Translations under genes and position numbers: made by a program
Source: Gyromitra esculenta
Taxonomy: Eukaryota; Ascomycota; Pezizomycetes; Pezizales; Discinaceae
NCBI GenBank assembly: GCA_038503075.1
Contig: JBCAML010000009.1
Span: 558,001 to 622,000 of the forward strand
Reading direction: 5' to 3'
DNA length: 64,000 bases
Shown here: piece after piece, positions 37,177 through 49,863 of the stretch
Layout of the letters: the number at the start of each line of letters is the position of its first letter
Position numbering within the stretch: position 1 is the stretch's first letter
Notes under the pieces: model-generated
Databases searched by the model: none
Told to the model about the DNA's origin: nothing
Seen by the model: the letters and a program-made list of their open reading frames with translations, nothing else

Positions 37177-40100
37177 CCTCCTCTTTCTCTTTTTTCTTTT
37201 AAAAAAAAACAAAAAACCGCCTCGAGGGAAAGGATCTCCTGGTGTAGAAGTAGCAAATGGAGATTATTCTCTTTTTGTGTGTGTGGATGTATCTATTTAT
37301 CGTTGTGATGGGGGAGGGTTGGTCTGATCAGGTGCAACAAAGACGTGGTGAGACGAAGTGGATTGTGTAGTAGATAGGTGGTGTAGATGCATGTAAAGTA
37401 GGTGCCAGATAGATTTGATAAGAACAGAGAGAAGGGATGCGCCTGCGCAATCTATCTCCTGAAGTCTGCGGCTAGAGAGGCGGATGGGACAACGTAATAC
37501 ACAAGGAAGGCAAGGGGATAAGCCAGGGTGGGTTGGATTGGCAGGAGGAGGAAGAGGAAGAGGTGGAGTTGGTGGAAGAAGAGGGGATTAGATTGGAGCT
37601 GTCGTCAGCACCACTTCCAGTACTGAGCGAACGGCAAGACAGAGAATCAAATCTCACCAGACAGACGATGGAGATAGTTAATTCTTCAGGAAGTAATAGG
37701 TGGTCAGCAAGTATCTAACCTACGAACGTACCGTCTCTGCTCCTGCAAATACATGCAGGTATCTACAAACATCCCTACACGGAAAAAGAAGGGAATCCAA
37801 GAATCCAAGCCTCAAGAGAGAGAAAAAAGAACCTCGAAATAGAACCCCTGCCGAGACTCGACTCTACTCTAGATCTTCCCTACGTTTCCTCAGGCCAACC
37901 CCCCCTGCCAAGTGGTTGCGCGAGGCTGAACGCGGGCAGTGATCAACAGGGATCCATTCCCATTCCCAGACACCAAACTCGAGCCAAGATTCAGAAACGG
38001 ACAACCATCTGTCTCAGCCGGGAGGCTGTGAGGTAGCTACAGCTGTGGATGCGGGGTGGGGGTGGATTCAACATCCAACGTCCATCGACAGTGTTGACGA
38101 TAGGGTTGGTTTATAAGCACGTTTGTGTGCATAGGGATGTCTTTCTGGTTTATGAAGGAAGCAGTGGACTATTGGCGGCTTCTTGCTCTAGGTATATCCG
38201 CCATACATATTGGATCATATCTCGATCACTCGCACTGTAGTGAAATGTAGCTACAGGTAGCTAGAGTACATGTATTGCTAATCGAACACGATTGATATCC
38301 CTCCCTTTTTTCATTCCGGAAAAATAAAGAAAATGGGAAATTACCGATCTCATAGCCGATTCCCCAAGACAAGCTAAGTGTCCAAAAATAAACAGAAACG
38401 CATCCCTGGAAAATAAGGAAATCGAAGAACAAACACACCCGCCCTTTGTAGCTCGGCTTGAAAGAAGTTTGAAACCCAAAGGCAGCTTTGTAATCCCATC
38501 GATGAACATGCTCGCTTGTCCCAAGCCCTTTCTCAGCTGCCAATACCAGGCTCGGCGCTCTCCCGAGCTATACGCGTTACGGCATAGCAGTTAATAAGCC
38601 CAACAAGGGAGTCGTAACCACCGATGAATTGTCCAGTCGGGTAGTATCCGAGGACTTCCAGGATGGGGTTTGAGCGAATAGAATCAAGCAGAATATGTAT
38701 GTTAAATTCGGGGAAACGGGATTGCGGCAGGGGTTCTCAAGTAGGAATGGAGTCGTTGACCGCAATACTTATGGAAGAGTATAATCTCTCGGGTTGGGCG
38801 AACTACTTAACCACACGTAGATGGGCATTTGTGATCACGGATGGATCGCTCATACTCAGAGAACTGGCAGAATTTTTCCTCCCTTTGCATTACATTTGAT
38901 TAGTACATCGTCTCGATGTGCTCCTTACCAGCTAAATCCTCAATGCCTATAGTTATAGTTTAAAATCCTTTTAAAAGTAAATAAGAGGTAGAAAAGAGTG
39001 AACCCCATAGCCCCAACCAAGGGACAGCATCTCTCAAAACCTCTTTAGCTTGTGCTTGAACCTCCCACAGTATAACTTTAGGCTCGGGGTTGAATTGAGA
39101 CTAATGTATGACAAGTCCAATAAGGTCTCTCTAGCCTTAGCTGTGTGAGCAATGGCGAAGATATTTCAACTCTCTGCCTAAGTTTGAATACTTCTCTGAC
39201 AAAGAATCACCCCCTCAGATAGCCGAAGTCTCCAACCGTATCGGTAATGTACGGCCTATAGCTCTCCTAAGTTAAATATCCTAAATATCAGCTGGGCGCC
39301 TTATACTTGTGTAAGGAAACTGGTTTTCACTTTTCAGCAGGTCCTCGAATGCTGCCCGATTTATAGTCGGATGAAAATGTTTCCAGGAAGAACAGTAATT
39401 AGCAGTTAGTAAATCTTAAAGGCTACTCTCAAATTGCTTCCTCCGTATGTCTTTTAGTTACCCTTGTTGATTTATATTAGACACGAGTCGAAAGCCTCGT
39501 CCCACGTCGGTACCAATAACCCTCCCGTATTTCTGAGTATTCACCTAGGAGTCCTCAACAATCAGTCTCGATGGATGGACACCATAATTTCCTCACCCCG
39601 TCCTCCCGCTCAACTTGAGTCTATAATTATCTTTCTATGTCCTAAAACTAGCTTGCATGCTCAGCGGTATAGGCGGGGCGATGTCAATATTTTTATTATA
39701 TATCATGGTATAGTGCTAGTGTATCGAGATGACTGGAGGGTGGAATAACTGAAGCTTTATTGTATCTTTACGATTTGAGAGGCTCTCATACATGGCTCTG
39801 CCTTAACCTGAATCCAGTTGAATAGTTAGTATTGTGATAATAGGGTACTGCGGGCTGAAAGTAAATATTTTGCTCTGGCCATATGTATAACGTTATCCCG
39901 AAAGTTTTCTCTGGTTCTAGTTGGAAAAATAGATTGTGGATAGTCGATCCGTTGTTTCAACAACCTCCGCTGGAATAATCGAGAAAATACCCCGATGGCT
40001 AGGTTGTTTTCGAGATATTTCGAGATAATGCTTCCGAAGCGCGGGGACTACGTCATAACTATTATTGTGAGCTATTAGCTCCGAATGTGCAAGACAATAA

Positions 40101-40495
40101 GAAAGAAATTACAGGAAGGAGAATAGATATCCAAACTAGACGTTGTACAACAGTTCCCATATCCAGCCGTAGTACAGCGCAGAAATAGAGTGTTGGAGTG
40201 AACAATCGATCAGCTGCTGTACTCCAAGGCATGTTGGCGTAGTTTAGAAGGGTGAGGATATATCAGATTCTCTGCAGAAAATTTGTAACTTTAAAAAGGT
40301 ACGTGTAGCTGAATTTCTGGGTTTTTTTTGGCACATAGGGAATTTCCGCAAATGCTCTTGATGAGTTGCACGTATATTAGGAAGGTGTTCGCTCCTTTTA
40401 ACGTCTAAACGGTCATCATCTCTTGTTCATGCGCGCGACGGTTCGAAGATTCGTAGAAATCTAAATAGAATCCCTGGGCTTTCCCTATCTGGGAA

Positions 40496-40970
40496 GGCAG
40501 GATCCAGCGCGACCAATCGTCCAGTCCGATCAAAAACTGGATGAGACGGACTGGACTGGCTTGGCGCAGTCCAGTCCTAGTCAACTAGTCTGAGACTGAA
40601 TCGCTTTTTTGGAGGCTCAAGTAACAACTCGCTTCTTTGCTTCAGGGAACAGAGCAGAGGGTATAGCGAGGCTTGGCGGCCATGGTTTATAAACTAGTCT
40701 CTATTTCGCAGAAAAAATTTTGATTTTTTACTCAAGCCTCGATATACCCTCTGTCCTCTACTGCTCTACTGTAATAGACCTTTTTCTTGCTTGAAACCGG
40801 GTTTAAATAATACTATATTTAGATTTCTTGGCAGTCCGTCCATTTCTTGGACGGACTGGCTTGGAAAAAAAGACTGCATGCTTGGCAGTCCGTCTAAAAA
40901 AATTATCGGACTGGCTTGGCTGCAGTCGACTGTGGTCCGACCGGACGACTGCTTGCACTGGCAGGATCCA
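40496..40970. mobile_element. candidate MITE (non-autonomous DNA transposon)
   Basis: About 450 bp bounded by an exact 11-bp direct repeat, ggcaggatcca (40496-40506 and 40960-40970). Just inside, the left end gcgaccaatcgtccagtccga and the reverse complement of the right end gcaagcagtcgtccggtcgga match at 16 of 21 positions. The interior is rich in inverted repeats: agtccgtcca/tggacggact, and arms cagagggtatagcgaggctt (40655-40674) and aagcctcgatataccctctg (40734-40753), with one mismatch. No transposase frame. The direct repeats may be a target-site duplication or part of the termini. Confidence 0.5.
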
Positions 40971-41616
40971 AGTCAATGTCACGTGTAGTTTCTGTTTTTG
41001 GAAGATATGAATCTGGTAAGAATAGAAAAAAGGAAGAGAGCTAGGTGGTCGCGGCGAGTTCTAAGGAATCTAAATTGATGATAAAACTGAATAAATTTGG
41101 TACCGTTATTGAAGTTTGTTGGTGGGGCGTGGTGGGATCAAGTGTTTGAGATGCTGTGTAGTGTAATGTAGTGTAGTTGGGATTGGGATTGGGATTAGCC
41201 AGCCTTTACGCGAATAGTGCGATGCGGGTGTTCCTTTAATTGAGCCCTCATTCTAAAAGTTCCGGAGCGTGGCTCCTTTTGTGTCTGTCCGTGGCCTGCA
41301 AATTCATTTAGTTGCTATGGTTCCTGCGGTTTTTAACTACAGAGATGGATCACAGTCAATCACTCGAATTTTTGATGAATCAGGCAGCTTCTTTGAGTTC
41401 TAAGCAAGCTTTCAAGATCCCCATATCACACCCGAACCATCAACCCCGTCATGTTAAATTCGATTGTAAGGTAAGTGATTCTGTTTTTCTTATGTATGAT
41501 CCATTACTTTGGAAAATCAATCCATCCATATCACCCCTTGCATTACAGCCTCAGGACCCCTAGCGGCGCATCGTACAGCTACATATAACTAGCATCTCAC
41601 CAAGTGAAACTGACTC

Positions 41617-43575
41617 TTACGCAACTGAAACCGTAACAGTGACATTGTTGGTCTTATCAGTCCTAGGCCAGAACTCAACTGTAGAGCAGCAGTATTAGTC
41701 TCAATCCACAAATCAAACGATAGATAAAAGTAATCTTACAAGTGAAATCAACCGGTTGCCCAGAGCTCTTGACCGTGCTCAAGAGAGCAGAATACAGAAG
41801 AATAGTATCTCCGACAACAGCAAAGTCGCCCCAGTTGATGCGACTATAGACATGTCAGCAACCAGTCCATCGATTCAAGCGGCACATTAATAGACTCACG
41901 CTTGCTGGAGATCACCAAGATACTGAGTCCAGTCATCTTTCAGATATACACCATCTTTCCTGACCGCCTTCACAGTAGCCAGCTTCGATCCGTTCCACTG
42001 GATAGGGATAGCTAAATCGGCAGTGCTGGTGAGAGTGTAAACCTTCTGTGCGATTGCTGGCGTATCGTACACAGAGACCCCAAGTGGTAAGGCGATACCT
42101 CTCGAACTCTTGACAGTCAGGGTATCCTTCAAGCCGGTTGCGGCGTTCTTAGTAACTTTATTAAAGTAGACATCCGTCAAATTAAACCCAGTCGCAGAGG
42201 CAACATAGTCCGTTCCCGCCTTCAGGGTACTCCCCTGATTATTCGCAATGCTCCTAAGGATATTCCCATTAAACTCTAGCTTAACCTGCGCAGCGTCACC
42301 CGCAGCCTGCCCCTTCCTCACCCACAGCGTCGACAGTTGTCCATAAGCCGGCAGCGTATTCGGGATATCCTTAACCGCGTTCTGCAAGATCGCGAGCTTA
42401 ACCGGATCACGCCAAACCTTATTGACACGATCATAGTGGTCCTGCCCATTATCCCACAGCTGCGCACCAAGTTTATACTTTTTAGTGGTACGGACAAAAA
42501 AGTCAAAATAGTTCCACGCAGCACCATTCTCGACGCTTGTTCCAGTGAGACCCCATTCGCCGACCATGGCGGGTGCCTTGAAGCGATTCTGCAGCGCAAT
42601 GAACGTATCCTCGATCTGCTGCTTATCTGCCGCATTGCCCCAGAATGTGCGGCCCCACGAGGTGGAGACGAAATCCCACGGATCGTAATCATGCACGTGC
42701 AGGATGTAGTTCGATGCATTAGCGGGCTCAACGAACCAGTCTACTGTTCGCTGGATATTTGTGTTCAGGCCCGGGAGTGTTAGTAGGCGTCTGTCATTGT
42801 AGCCTCCGGAGGATCGGACGATGTTGACGAAGCGCTGGTTTGCGTCGTTGTACTGTTCTGCGTTTGCCTGGCTGCTGCTTCCGGCGGGCTCGTTCAAGGG
42901 CTCGAGAATCAGTTTCTCGGACTTGAGTTTGAAGCGGTCGGCAATTTGGATCCAGAGCTTTTCGAACTTGGTTTTGCGTTCTTCGAGGGTGGCGGGATCG
43001 ATGGTGAAGTCGGCCCATTGCCAGGAATCGTGGTGGACGTTGAGGACTACCCAGAAGCCCTTTTTGAGACTCCAGTCGACGACCGTCTCGACACGATTTA
43101 GCCAGGTTGCATTTACCTTGTCTATGGAGGGTGTTAGTGGTACTGTTCATATCTAGAGAATAAATATACGTACAGTCTGGTGCTTGGCTCGCAAAGTGAT
43201 CCGTCCAGGTTACTGGAATACGGACGGACTTAAAACCAGCGCGCTTGATCTCGTCGAAGGTGGATTCGACAACTACATGTATATTTGAATAGAGGATCAG
43301 TATGGTCAACCACTAATTAGTAGGTATAAGGCTACATACCTGGTGCATTGCCCCAGCTGCCTTCATCTGGGACCGCATCGAGAGTATTTCCAAGCTGCAA
43401 AATAATTAGATATTATATAACTATAACAACAACTAATTGATCGCGATTGGAATATTCCACATACATTCCACCCTGGGTTAATAGCCTCCCACGCTTCATC
43501 AGCCGCAACAATTCTAAAAGCTCCAACAAGCCGAGCTCCGCTCGCAGCAAGTAAAACAAGTCCTTTCAGCAACAT
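41617..43575 (-). CDS. secreted GH5 glycanase (endoglucanase-like)
   Basis: Six exons: 43575-43465, 43394-43340, 43272-43174, 43121-41900, 41843-41740 and 41678-41617, giving 550 aa. The N-terminal 'MLLKGLVLLAASGARLVGAF' is a signal peptide. GH5 hallmarks: 'FKSVRIPVTW', 'NVHHDSWQW', the acid/base Glu ~166 in 'LEPLNEPAG' and the nucleophile Glu ~277 in 'MVGEWGLTG'. The last ~200 residues form a beta-rich Ig/X2-like module ('KLEFNGNILRSI', 'FWPRTDKTNNVTVTVSVA'), with the final two small exons completing it. It hydrolyses beta-glucans outside the cell; the exact substrate (cellulose, xyloglucan or another beta-glucan) cannot be told from this. All junctions keep frame with canonical GT/AG. Confidence 0.9.
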
Positions 43576-45021
43576 AACGAAAGCTCAATATCGCAGAAAG
43601 ATCCCCAAAGAGAAAAAAAATAAATCCCAATGCTGAAGAAATAGGGAGATTTATCTCAACCACAGGGGATCCTCCTTATGTTTATAAGTCCATCTCACCC
43701 CCCCCCCACGTGTCCCATCTCAACCCCGTATTGCGCATCGGAACCCACTATGCGATACACCGAGGCTTCAAACCCATTCTAGGCAGCGGCGCTGGACCCC
43801 GAAAGTCTTGAATTCATTTATTCTGGCTCAATTGGGAGTTGCGGGTACGGAAAAAAAAACGTGCTCGATGGTTAAGATCTTGGCTCGGGATGGTGTTTTT
43901 TTTTTATTTCTAGGCGACCGCCAATCGCAGGAGAGAGAAAAAAAAAGAGGGTATTTTCCCGGAATTGTCAGGCTATACGTTTGGGTGTAAAGAAAATATA
44001 TAGGGTAACTCTTGGAAATGCGGGGGGGGATCAGTTATATGTCAGGAACGAGGACTTTTTCGGCCCCATCGGTTCGAAGCCCCGTTGTGGATACATGGGT
44101 GATGAGTGTTTCGGGGCTTGGCGAAAGGGTCTCGTAAATTGAATTTGTTATTTACAGAAAGGTCCGAGGCTGGGCTGATGGCACTGGTGATTTGGAACTA
44201 TTGGGGAAGTTGGAATCGGGGTGGGAATATATGTAATTAACTGAATTAGATGATCTCTCGTGGTGGTGTTGGACGACTTAAAGAAACCGAGTGGATTCCA
44301 GATAGGTGCATGTGGCTAACGAACTTACAATCCTTGGCGCGCCAATCATACATGTACATGCACCCATGCAGCACTCAAGCGTAACCTAACTTTAATCCAG
44401 GTTTTTGTATCTTCTAAAGCACGGAGGGCGCTCGTTATTATTATCCACTTCTTTCGGTCGTTGGGCGCTATCCTGGTGTTTGTGAAACAGTGAAACATCA
44501 TACAATATCACCCGGCGCCTACAAACAAGGGCCCGTGCGCTAGTACTTAAAATAACTAACTATTCCCCATGTACTCTTTCTTCTGCAGACACAGCGCTGC
44601 AGCTATATGTAGCCAAGTGCTCCTAACCCGTTTGTCCATACACATATATTCTTTGTACGACTAGGAATTCCCAGGTTGTGCAGTTGTTGTTTAGGTTATG
44701 CAAGATCTCGAGTCTGTTGATGGTGCTACGAACAAGTTTTCAGTCGCACATGGACTCAAAGTCACGATTCCTACAAACTTATCCAGCACGTGAATTTTTT
44801 TGGCTCGATTATGAAAATAGTAGGATCGACCATCATAATGTAAACTATATAGTTGCTATTAAAATCGAAGTACGATATATTCGCTAACTACCCTATCAAA
44901 AATCTCTATCTATCACCCCCAGCCCACAGACCAATGAAATTTACTAGTACAGTGCACAAAGTCCCCCTCTTGACTCAGCCTCCCAAGCCAAGGCCTAAAT
45001 TTCAACAACTAAGAACAACCC
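43576..45021. other. intergenic
   Basis: 1.4 kb with homopolymer A/T runs. No gene seen. Confidence 0.6.
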
Positions 45022-47589
45022 TTACAGCATAGTCGCAGCAATAGCGGCTAAAGCAATAACACCGAAGGCAGCGCCATTTCTTGCAGCACCGTTGAAGGCA
45101 GTGCTAGACACGCTCGGGGTCGCAGCCCCGGTGGCGGTAACATTGTTACCAGTAGAAGTGGCAGTGGCAGTCTCTCTTAAGCTGGAAGGCACGTTTGTTG
45201 CTGTCTGTGGAGGGATGGCAGTGGCTGTTGCAGTGACGCCGCTAATAGTCGAACTGAGAGTGATGTTTTTGGGGATATTGACATCGATTTCCTTAAAGAA
45301 TTCTAATTATAGCGCAATATGTTAAATTTTGCTCGCATGAATTTTGGATGAAAGGGTAAACAAACCTTCAGGTGCAGGAAGAGTGACACTACCGTAATTC
45401 TGGCAAACAGTGTAGAACGAAAGAATCCCTTGGTTACTGCAAGGAGTTAGTATTCTGGGTATAAGATAGCACTTCCGGAAATCAAACTCACAAGCTATCA
45501 GAATTAGAACTACACGCTTTCACACCACAAGTGAACTGTTCGTGGAGGTAGTCTTTGTCTGTGCACAGACAAGCGATTGAGTTCTTGATTATTGGGTTGG
45601 TTACGTTCTGGTACGAATTGCTGCTAGAGCTTACTGCGCACTGTAGGTGAAGTCAGTACAAATTTCTGTCACTTCCAAATGCTTTCTATGAACTTACGGG
45701 AGGGAATTTAATCTTCTCGTTGCATTCTGAATCGCATAGCTGAGCCTCGACCTGAGTAGTGAAGAGCCCAAGCACAACGAGAGTAGCGAGAATTGCAAGA
45801 AATTTGCTAGATCCGCTCTTCATAGCTGAATTAGGGGTGTTGCTTCCTGAAGTAGAATTTGAATTCGCAAAAGAAGTGGTAGAAGCAGAAGAAGAAGCAG
45901 TATTTGTAGGAAGGTCTTTTCCTAGCCAAGCGGTTGCAAGTGGAACTCCGGTGATTGTTGTGGGAATGACAGCGCCTGATGGTACTGTGATATCGAGGAG
46001 CTTTACAACCTCTTTATACAAAGCCATTCACATATTAGCCAAGGTCCAAAAAAGGCCTATATAGGGCTGAGTTTCTGGCAAATAGGCTCGTGGTGAGGCT
46101 TGGGAGCATGGACGAATCCGGTGAGTTTGGCACTGGGTGGCGGAGAACGATTGTGGAATGCCTGATTACCTGATGGAGCAGGGAATGTGATATTATAGGT
46201 GATGCCGCAGTACTTGTATCCAAGGTTAAAAGCGTCATAGCTATAATTATTTAACAGATCATAAGCACTGTGCTTCACAAAGCCATAACCACGATCCAAT
46301 GAAGAAGGCGATAAACTCACATAGCTGTGTTGTTGCTTCCACACTATTAATAGTAATCTCGAGTGTTAGCGGGGTGAGACCACATAATTGCTGACCGGAA
46401 TGTGGCTTTCGCTTACGCTGCCACCAAACACACAACCAGCCAGTTCTTTAATGAACGCAACATCCGTACAAATACAAGACGCCGCGTTATATATTTTCAT
46501 GTATATCGCGTCGTCGGCGTTGTCAAGCCAAGTACTGTTGCTGAAATCGTTGGCATACTCTGGGAGTTGATCTTTAACACACTGAATAGGTACCCACAGC
46601 AGTCAGAGGGTGGCCCTTTACAACTATTAGGAAACGTTGCAACTATGGCTTAATAATACCTGAGGAAGATTCCCAGATCCAACGTCTTCAATAGCAGAGC
46701 ACGACTCGAGACATTCAGGCGCATTGTCACTGTCGTTATAAGCAATTCCATTGTCATATTTTTGGTACATATCATCTGAGCTTGATTCGTCATCGCTCGC
46801 TGTGACTCCATTCAAGTTAAGCAGAAGGAAGACTGCGAAGAGGAGGATCACAATGAAACGAGGCGTTGATTTCCTGGCTGCGCTGCTTGTCTGGGCTGTA
46901 TGTTCGTCTTCGACGAGCGTATAGATGCTAGAAATAGGCAAAACCGAGGGAATTGCAGAAGGCGTTGCCTTAGCGGTAGAAGCTGTGTGGTCAACGAGCG
47001 AGGATGCTGCCTGACGATCCCCTCCATAACGGGTCTCACAAGCTTCCTTAGAGTAGATCCTGTTGCTACATCAAATTAGCCGGGATCCTTTAAACCCCGA
47101 AATCGATGCTTACAATTCCCATTGACCTGCGCACTATGCATTTTTATTGATGACGTTAGATGTAGGCGAACATCATAGTATAATACCCATTATGTTACGG
47201 GAGAAAAATAAGATACGTACGTTTTGGAGAAGGCATTCTTCAAAGAGATCACGTTCCCGAGGGACGGCTTCACAAATGCACCTGGCTATACCATTGTTCC
47301 CATAAATCCCATCCCCACTACCGTCGGTCTCGAAAGAATGATCTAAACACTATTGAACTGTCAACTTTGCGCTTACTTGTACCTATCAAGTGAGAACAGC
47401 TGTAGCCCTAACCCTTAGAAGTTGTGTTTGCATACCCACCCTCTGTTGGAAACATTGTTTTCCGCAGTGGTATCCAGGCTGACGAATTACCCCCGCGTCC
47501 TTATTGAGAGTGGCTTGCATTTCTGCCCAGGCAACATTGAAAAGAGTGAATGCGCTGATAAACGCGAGTAAAGACCGTTGGGGGACCAT
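45022..47589 (-). CDS. three-module CFEM-like protein, GPI-type C-terminus
   Basis: Ten exons: 47589-47440, 47349-47221, 47046-46660, 46581-46417, 46343-46321, 46240-46170, 46011-45698, 45640-45492, 45436-45366 and 45302-45022, giving 579 aa. A signal peptide opens it ('MVPQRSLLAFISAFTLFNVA'). Three Cys modules of CFEM spacing follow: 'CGKQC..C...CIC' (~42-96), 'CLESC..C...CICTD' (~208-300) and 'CDSEC..C...CLCTD' (~401-485). Hydrophobic stretches lie between them at ~157-172 and ~379-392. A Ser/Thr linker and the tail 'GVIALAAIAATML' look like a GPI signal. In each module an intron in phase 0 falls just before the third Cys; modules 2 and 3 also share a phase 2 intron and a 71-nt exon. CFEM proteins bind haem or act in adhesion and virulence. 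Exon 2/3 splicing is the weakest point (acceptor AAG; a 13-nt microexon is an alternative). Confidence 0.7.
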
Positions 47590-49863
47590 TTTGACAGGTT
47601 GTTTATTTTAAAGAATGAATACCAGCCAATTTTCGATGATGGCAAGGAACTCAGGGAAAAAGAGCGAACCCCATAGGTATTTATTTAAATTCAATTAAGA
47701 ACCATGGTATGAAGCTATCGACATCGCCCCTCAATAGGAGAAGGTGGCACGAGCTATTATAACCATCCGGTAAAGTGTAGGTCGTACAGAAAGGTAATCT
47801 AGCTATCGTGGGACGCCGCCGCTCCCAGAGGTTTCGAATTTGACTGGTTTGCCAAACAGCATTGATTTAGCCTAGCCTTCAAGAAATTTGATTTTCTCTA
47901 CGCCCCAATGTACCAAGATACTTGGAGTCAGAGCCTAACGACATGACATGTCACGGAAGGAGGTCTAGATAAACTCTTGGAGGCTCCAAAGTTCGGTTAG
48001 ATCCGAGTTTCCGAGTTTCGATTTCGGCATCCTACCATCCGGATTACCGTGTTTTTCTCTATGGCTCACGCAAAACGGTTTCCTTGTTTCTTTGATGAAG
48101 AACCAACGCCAAGATTTCTGAACACGGTACGGGTTATATTTTAGAGGCCGAAGAATTTGCCGCAGGGATGTGTTGTACTAGATGACAACTCCCACAAACA
48201 CATGAACTGATTTAATGGATTTCAACGAGATAACACGCTAGACAAGGCAAGTTCGTGAAAAGATATGCACGGTTAGCAACACAGAAACTATATTTCTGGG
48301 GTCTGTAGAAATGTGTTTATCGTTTGTTTGGAAGCGGTAGTAGCGGTGAAGAGATTCCGGCCGAAGGGACAGTCAGTCGTTGGCGTATTGCGGGAATATT
48401 CTTTGCATTTGGTAGTCAAGCACCAATGCAATTCACAGAGGTAAAAGCGAACAAAAAGAAAGAACACACAGAAGCCCAGCGTGTGAAACAACGTGAATCC
48501 ATTCGCTATCCCCAAAACTGCGCACCAAGTGTAATGTATTATACGTGTATGTAGAAGAAGGAACGACCCTGGCCGCCTGTCTGGTGGATTTCAATCTGGA
48601 CCGGTCCAGGTATCCCAATTCGAAAAGCTCCAAGAGATTTTCCTACTCTAAGCATCAGTTGTTGATTGCCTTTAGCAACTTTCTCACCGTGGTCAACTCT
48701 GTATCGACCATCTTTATTTGCTCCTCCGCTGCATCTCCCCCAGCCAACCTGTGGACGTTCTTCGTCTTGTGCTTGGAGTCGTGCATTTGTTGCTACACTT
48801 GAGCGTGGCGAGCCGAACTCTGTTCTTTCCAGTACAGGGGAGGTCTTGTCCTGTCTGGGCAACAGCTTCCAGATCACCTTCTCACCACACTGTGCAAAGT
48901 ACATGTACTCCTAGAAAACTACATCGGGGAAACCACTTAACATTGTTTCTTCTTCTCCCTCCACAAAGTTCTCTTACCCGCTTCACGGCGATATTTCCTT
49001 AATTCTTTGGCTGTTTCTTCGCCCGAAATCTCCGGAGATTATCACCTCCGCGCATCGCCAATAATCCATCATCCCTTCCAAGCTCTTACAACATCTCTTC
49101 TTCTGCTTCTACCCAACAACTCATCCCAACTTAAGGGAAACATCCTAATTACTTTTGTTTTACCGGTAACTACCCCGCTTCCTTTGATGCCGCTTGTTTT
49201 CTTCCTGTGTTCTTTGATAAACGCGGCGTTTCTTCGTTTTTTTCTACCTGACTCCAGCGATTGGCTGGGTCTAGGGTCATCAGCGCACACCTTTGCACTT
49301 TTCTATCCCACCTCAGCCTCGACTCACAATGGAAAACTATTTAATAACAATGGAGAGGATCTCTCTCTCCAAAATACGCCGTCGTTGAGGGTTGTCGCCC
49401 AGAATCAGTGTTATAGCTGAGCGCTAATTATCTCCAACGAGTTTACAGGCGTTGTTTGCAGCCTGCAGTCTGCTAATTCCATCACCTCTTTTTTTTTGTC
49501 TGCCAACCTCAGAAAATTGTAAGTGCCACCCCCAAAACCCCAACACTGCATGTAACCCCCCCAACCTTCTCTTCCCTTGGCTTTCCCCACAACACGTCGT
49601 TGTTATCCCCCACTCCTAGAAATTCTTGTTTCCCCTTACGCTTTTATATCTCAAGTGATACCCTTGTCGCTTAATACATTATTGCCTTTTCCACACACCC
49701 CACCCCTTTTCTTTTCCTTACATAACCAACATCGTCGTCATCCCCATCCATATTTTTGTTGTTACCAATATGCACTACATATATCCCGTTGTTATAACTT
49801 GTTTCTAACCGAATAATCCATAGCTATTCGTAAAATTTTGTTTTCCACCACCCATCTTGCATC
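47590..49863. other. intergenic
   Basis: 2.3 kb promoter/leader region between divergent genes. Pyrimidine-rich from 48.9 to 49.85 kb, as in long fungal 5' leaders. Overlapping short frames on both strands near 48.5-49.4 kb show no family features. Confidence 0.55.

Larger units (their letters stand above)
37133..41616. other. 4.5-kb gene-poor stretch
   Basis: Contains the Mid1 promoter, a microsatellite and the candidate MITE at 40.5-41.0 kb. Short open frames (38.2-38.9, 39.5 kb) lack any family features. A possible lectin exon-2 relic lies at about 40,400-40,470. Confidence 0.5.

Noticed and set aside
44060..44090. tRNA B-box-like 'ggttcgaagcccc'
   Set aside because: Flanking bases do not form a T-stem and no A-box or acceptor stem could be paired.
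48288..49420. Several overlapping frames between the CFEM and RGG genes
   Set aside because: Low-complexity or antisense to each other, no signal or domain; the region looks like promoter and leader sequence.
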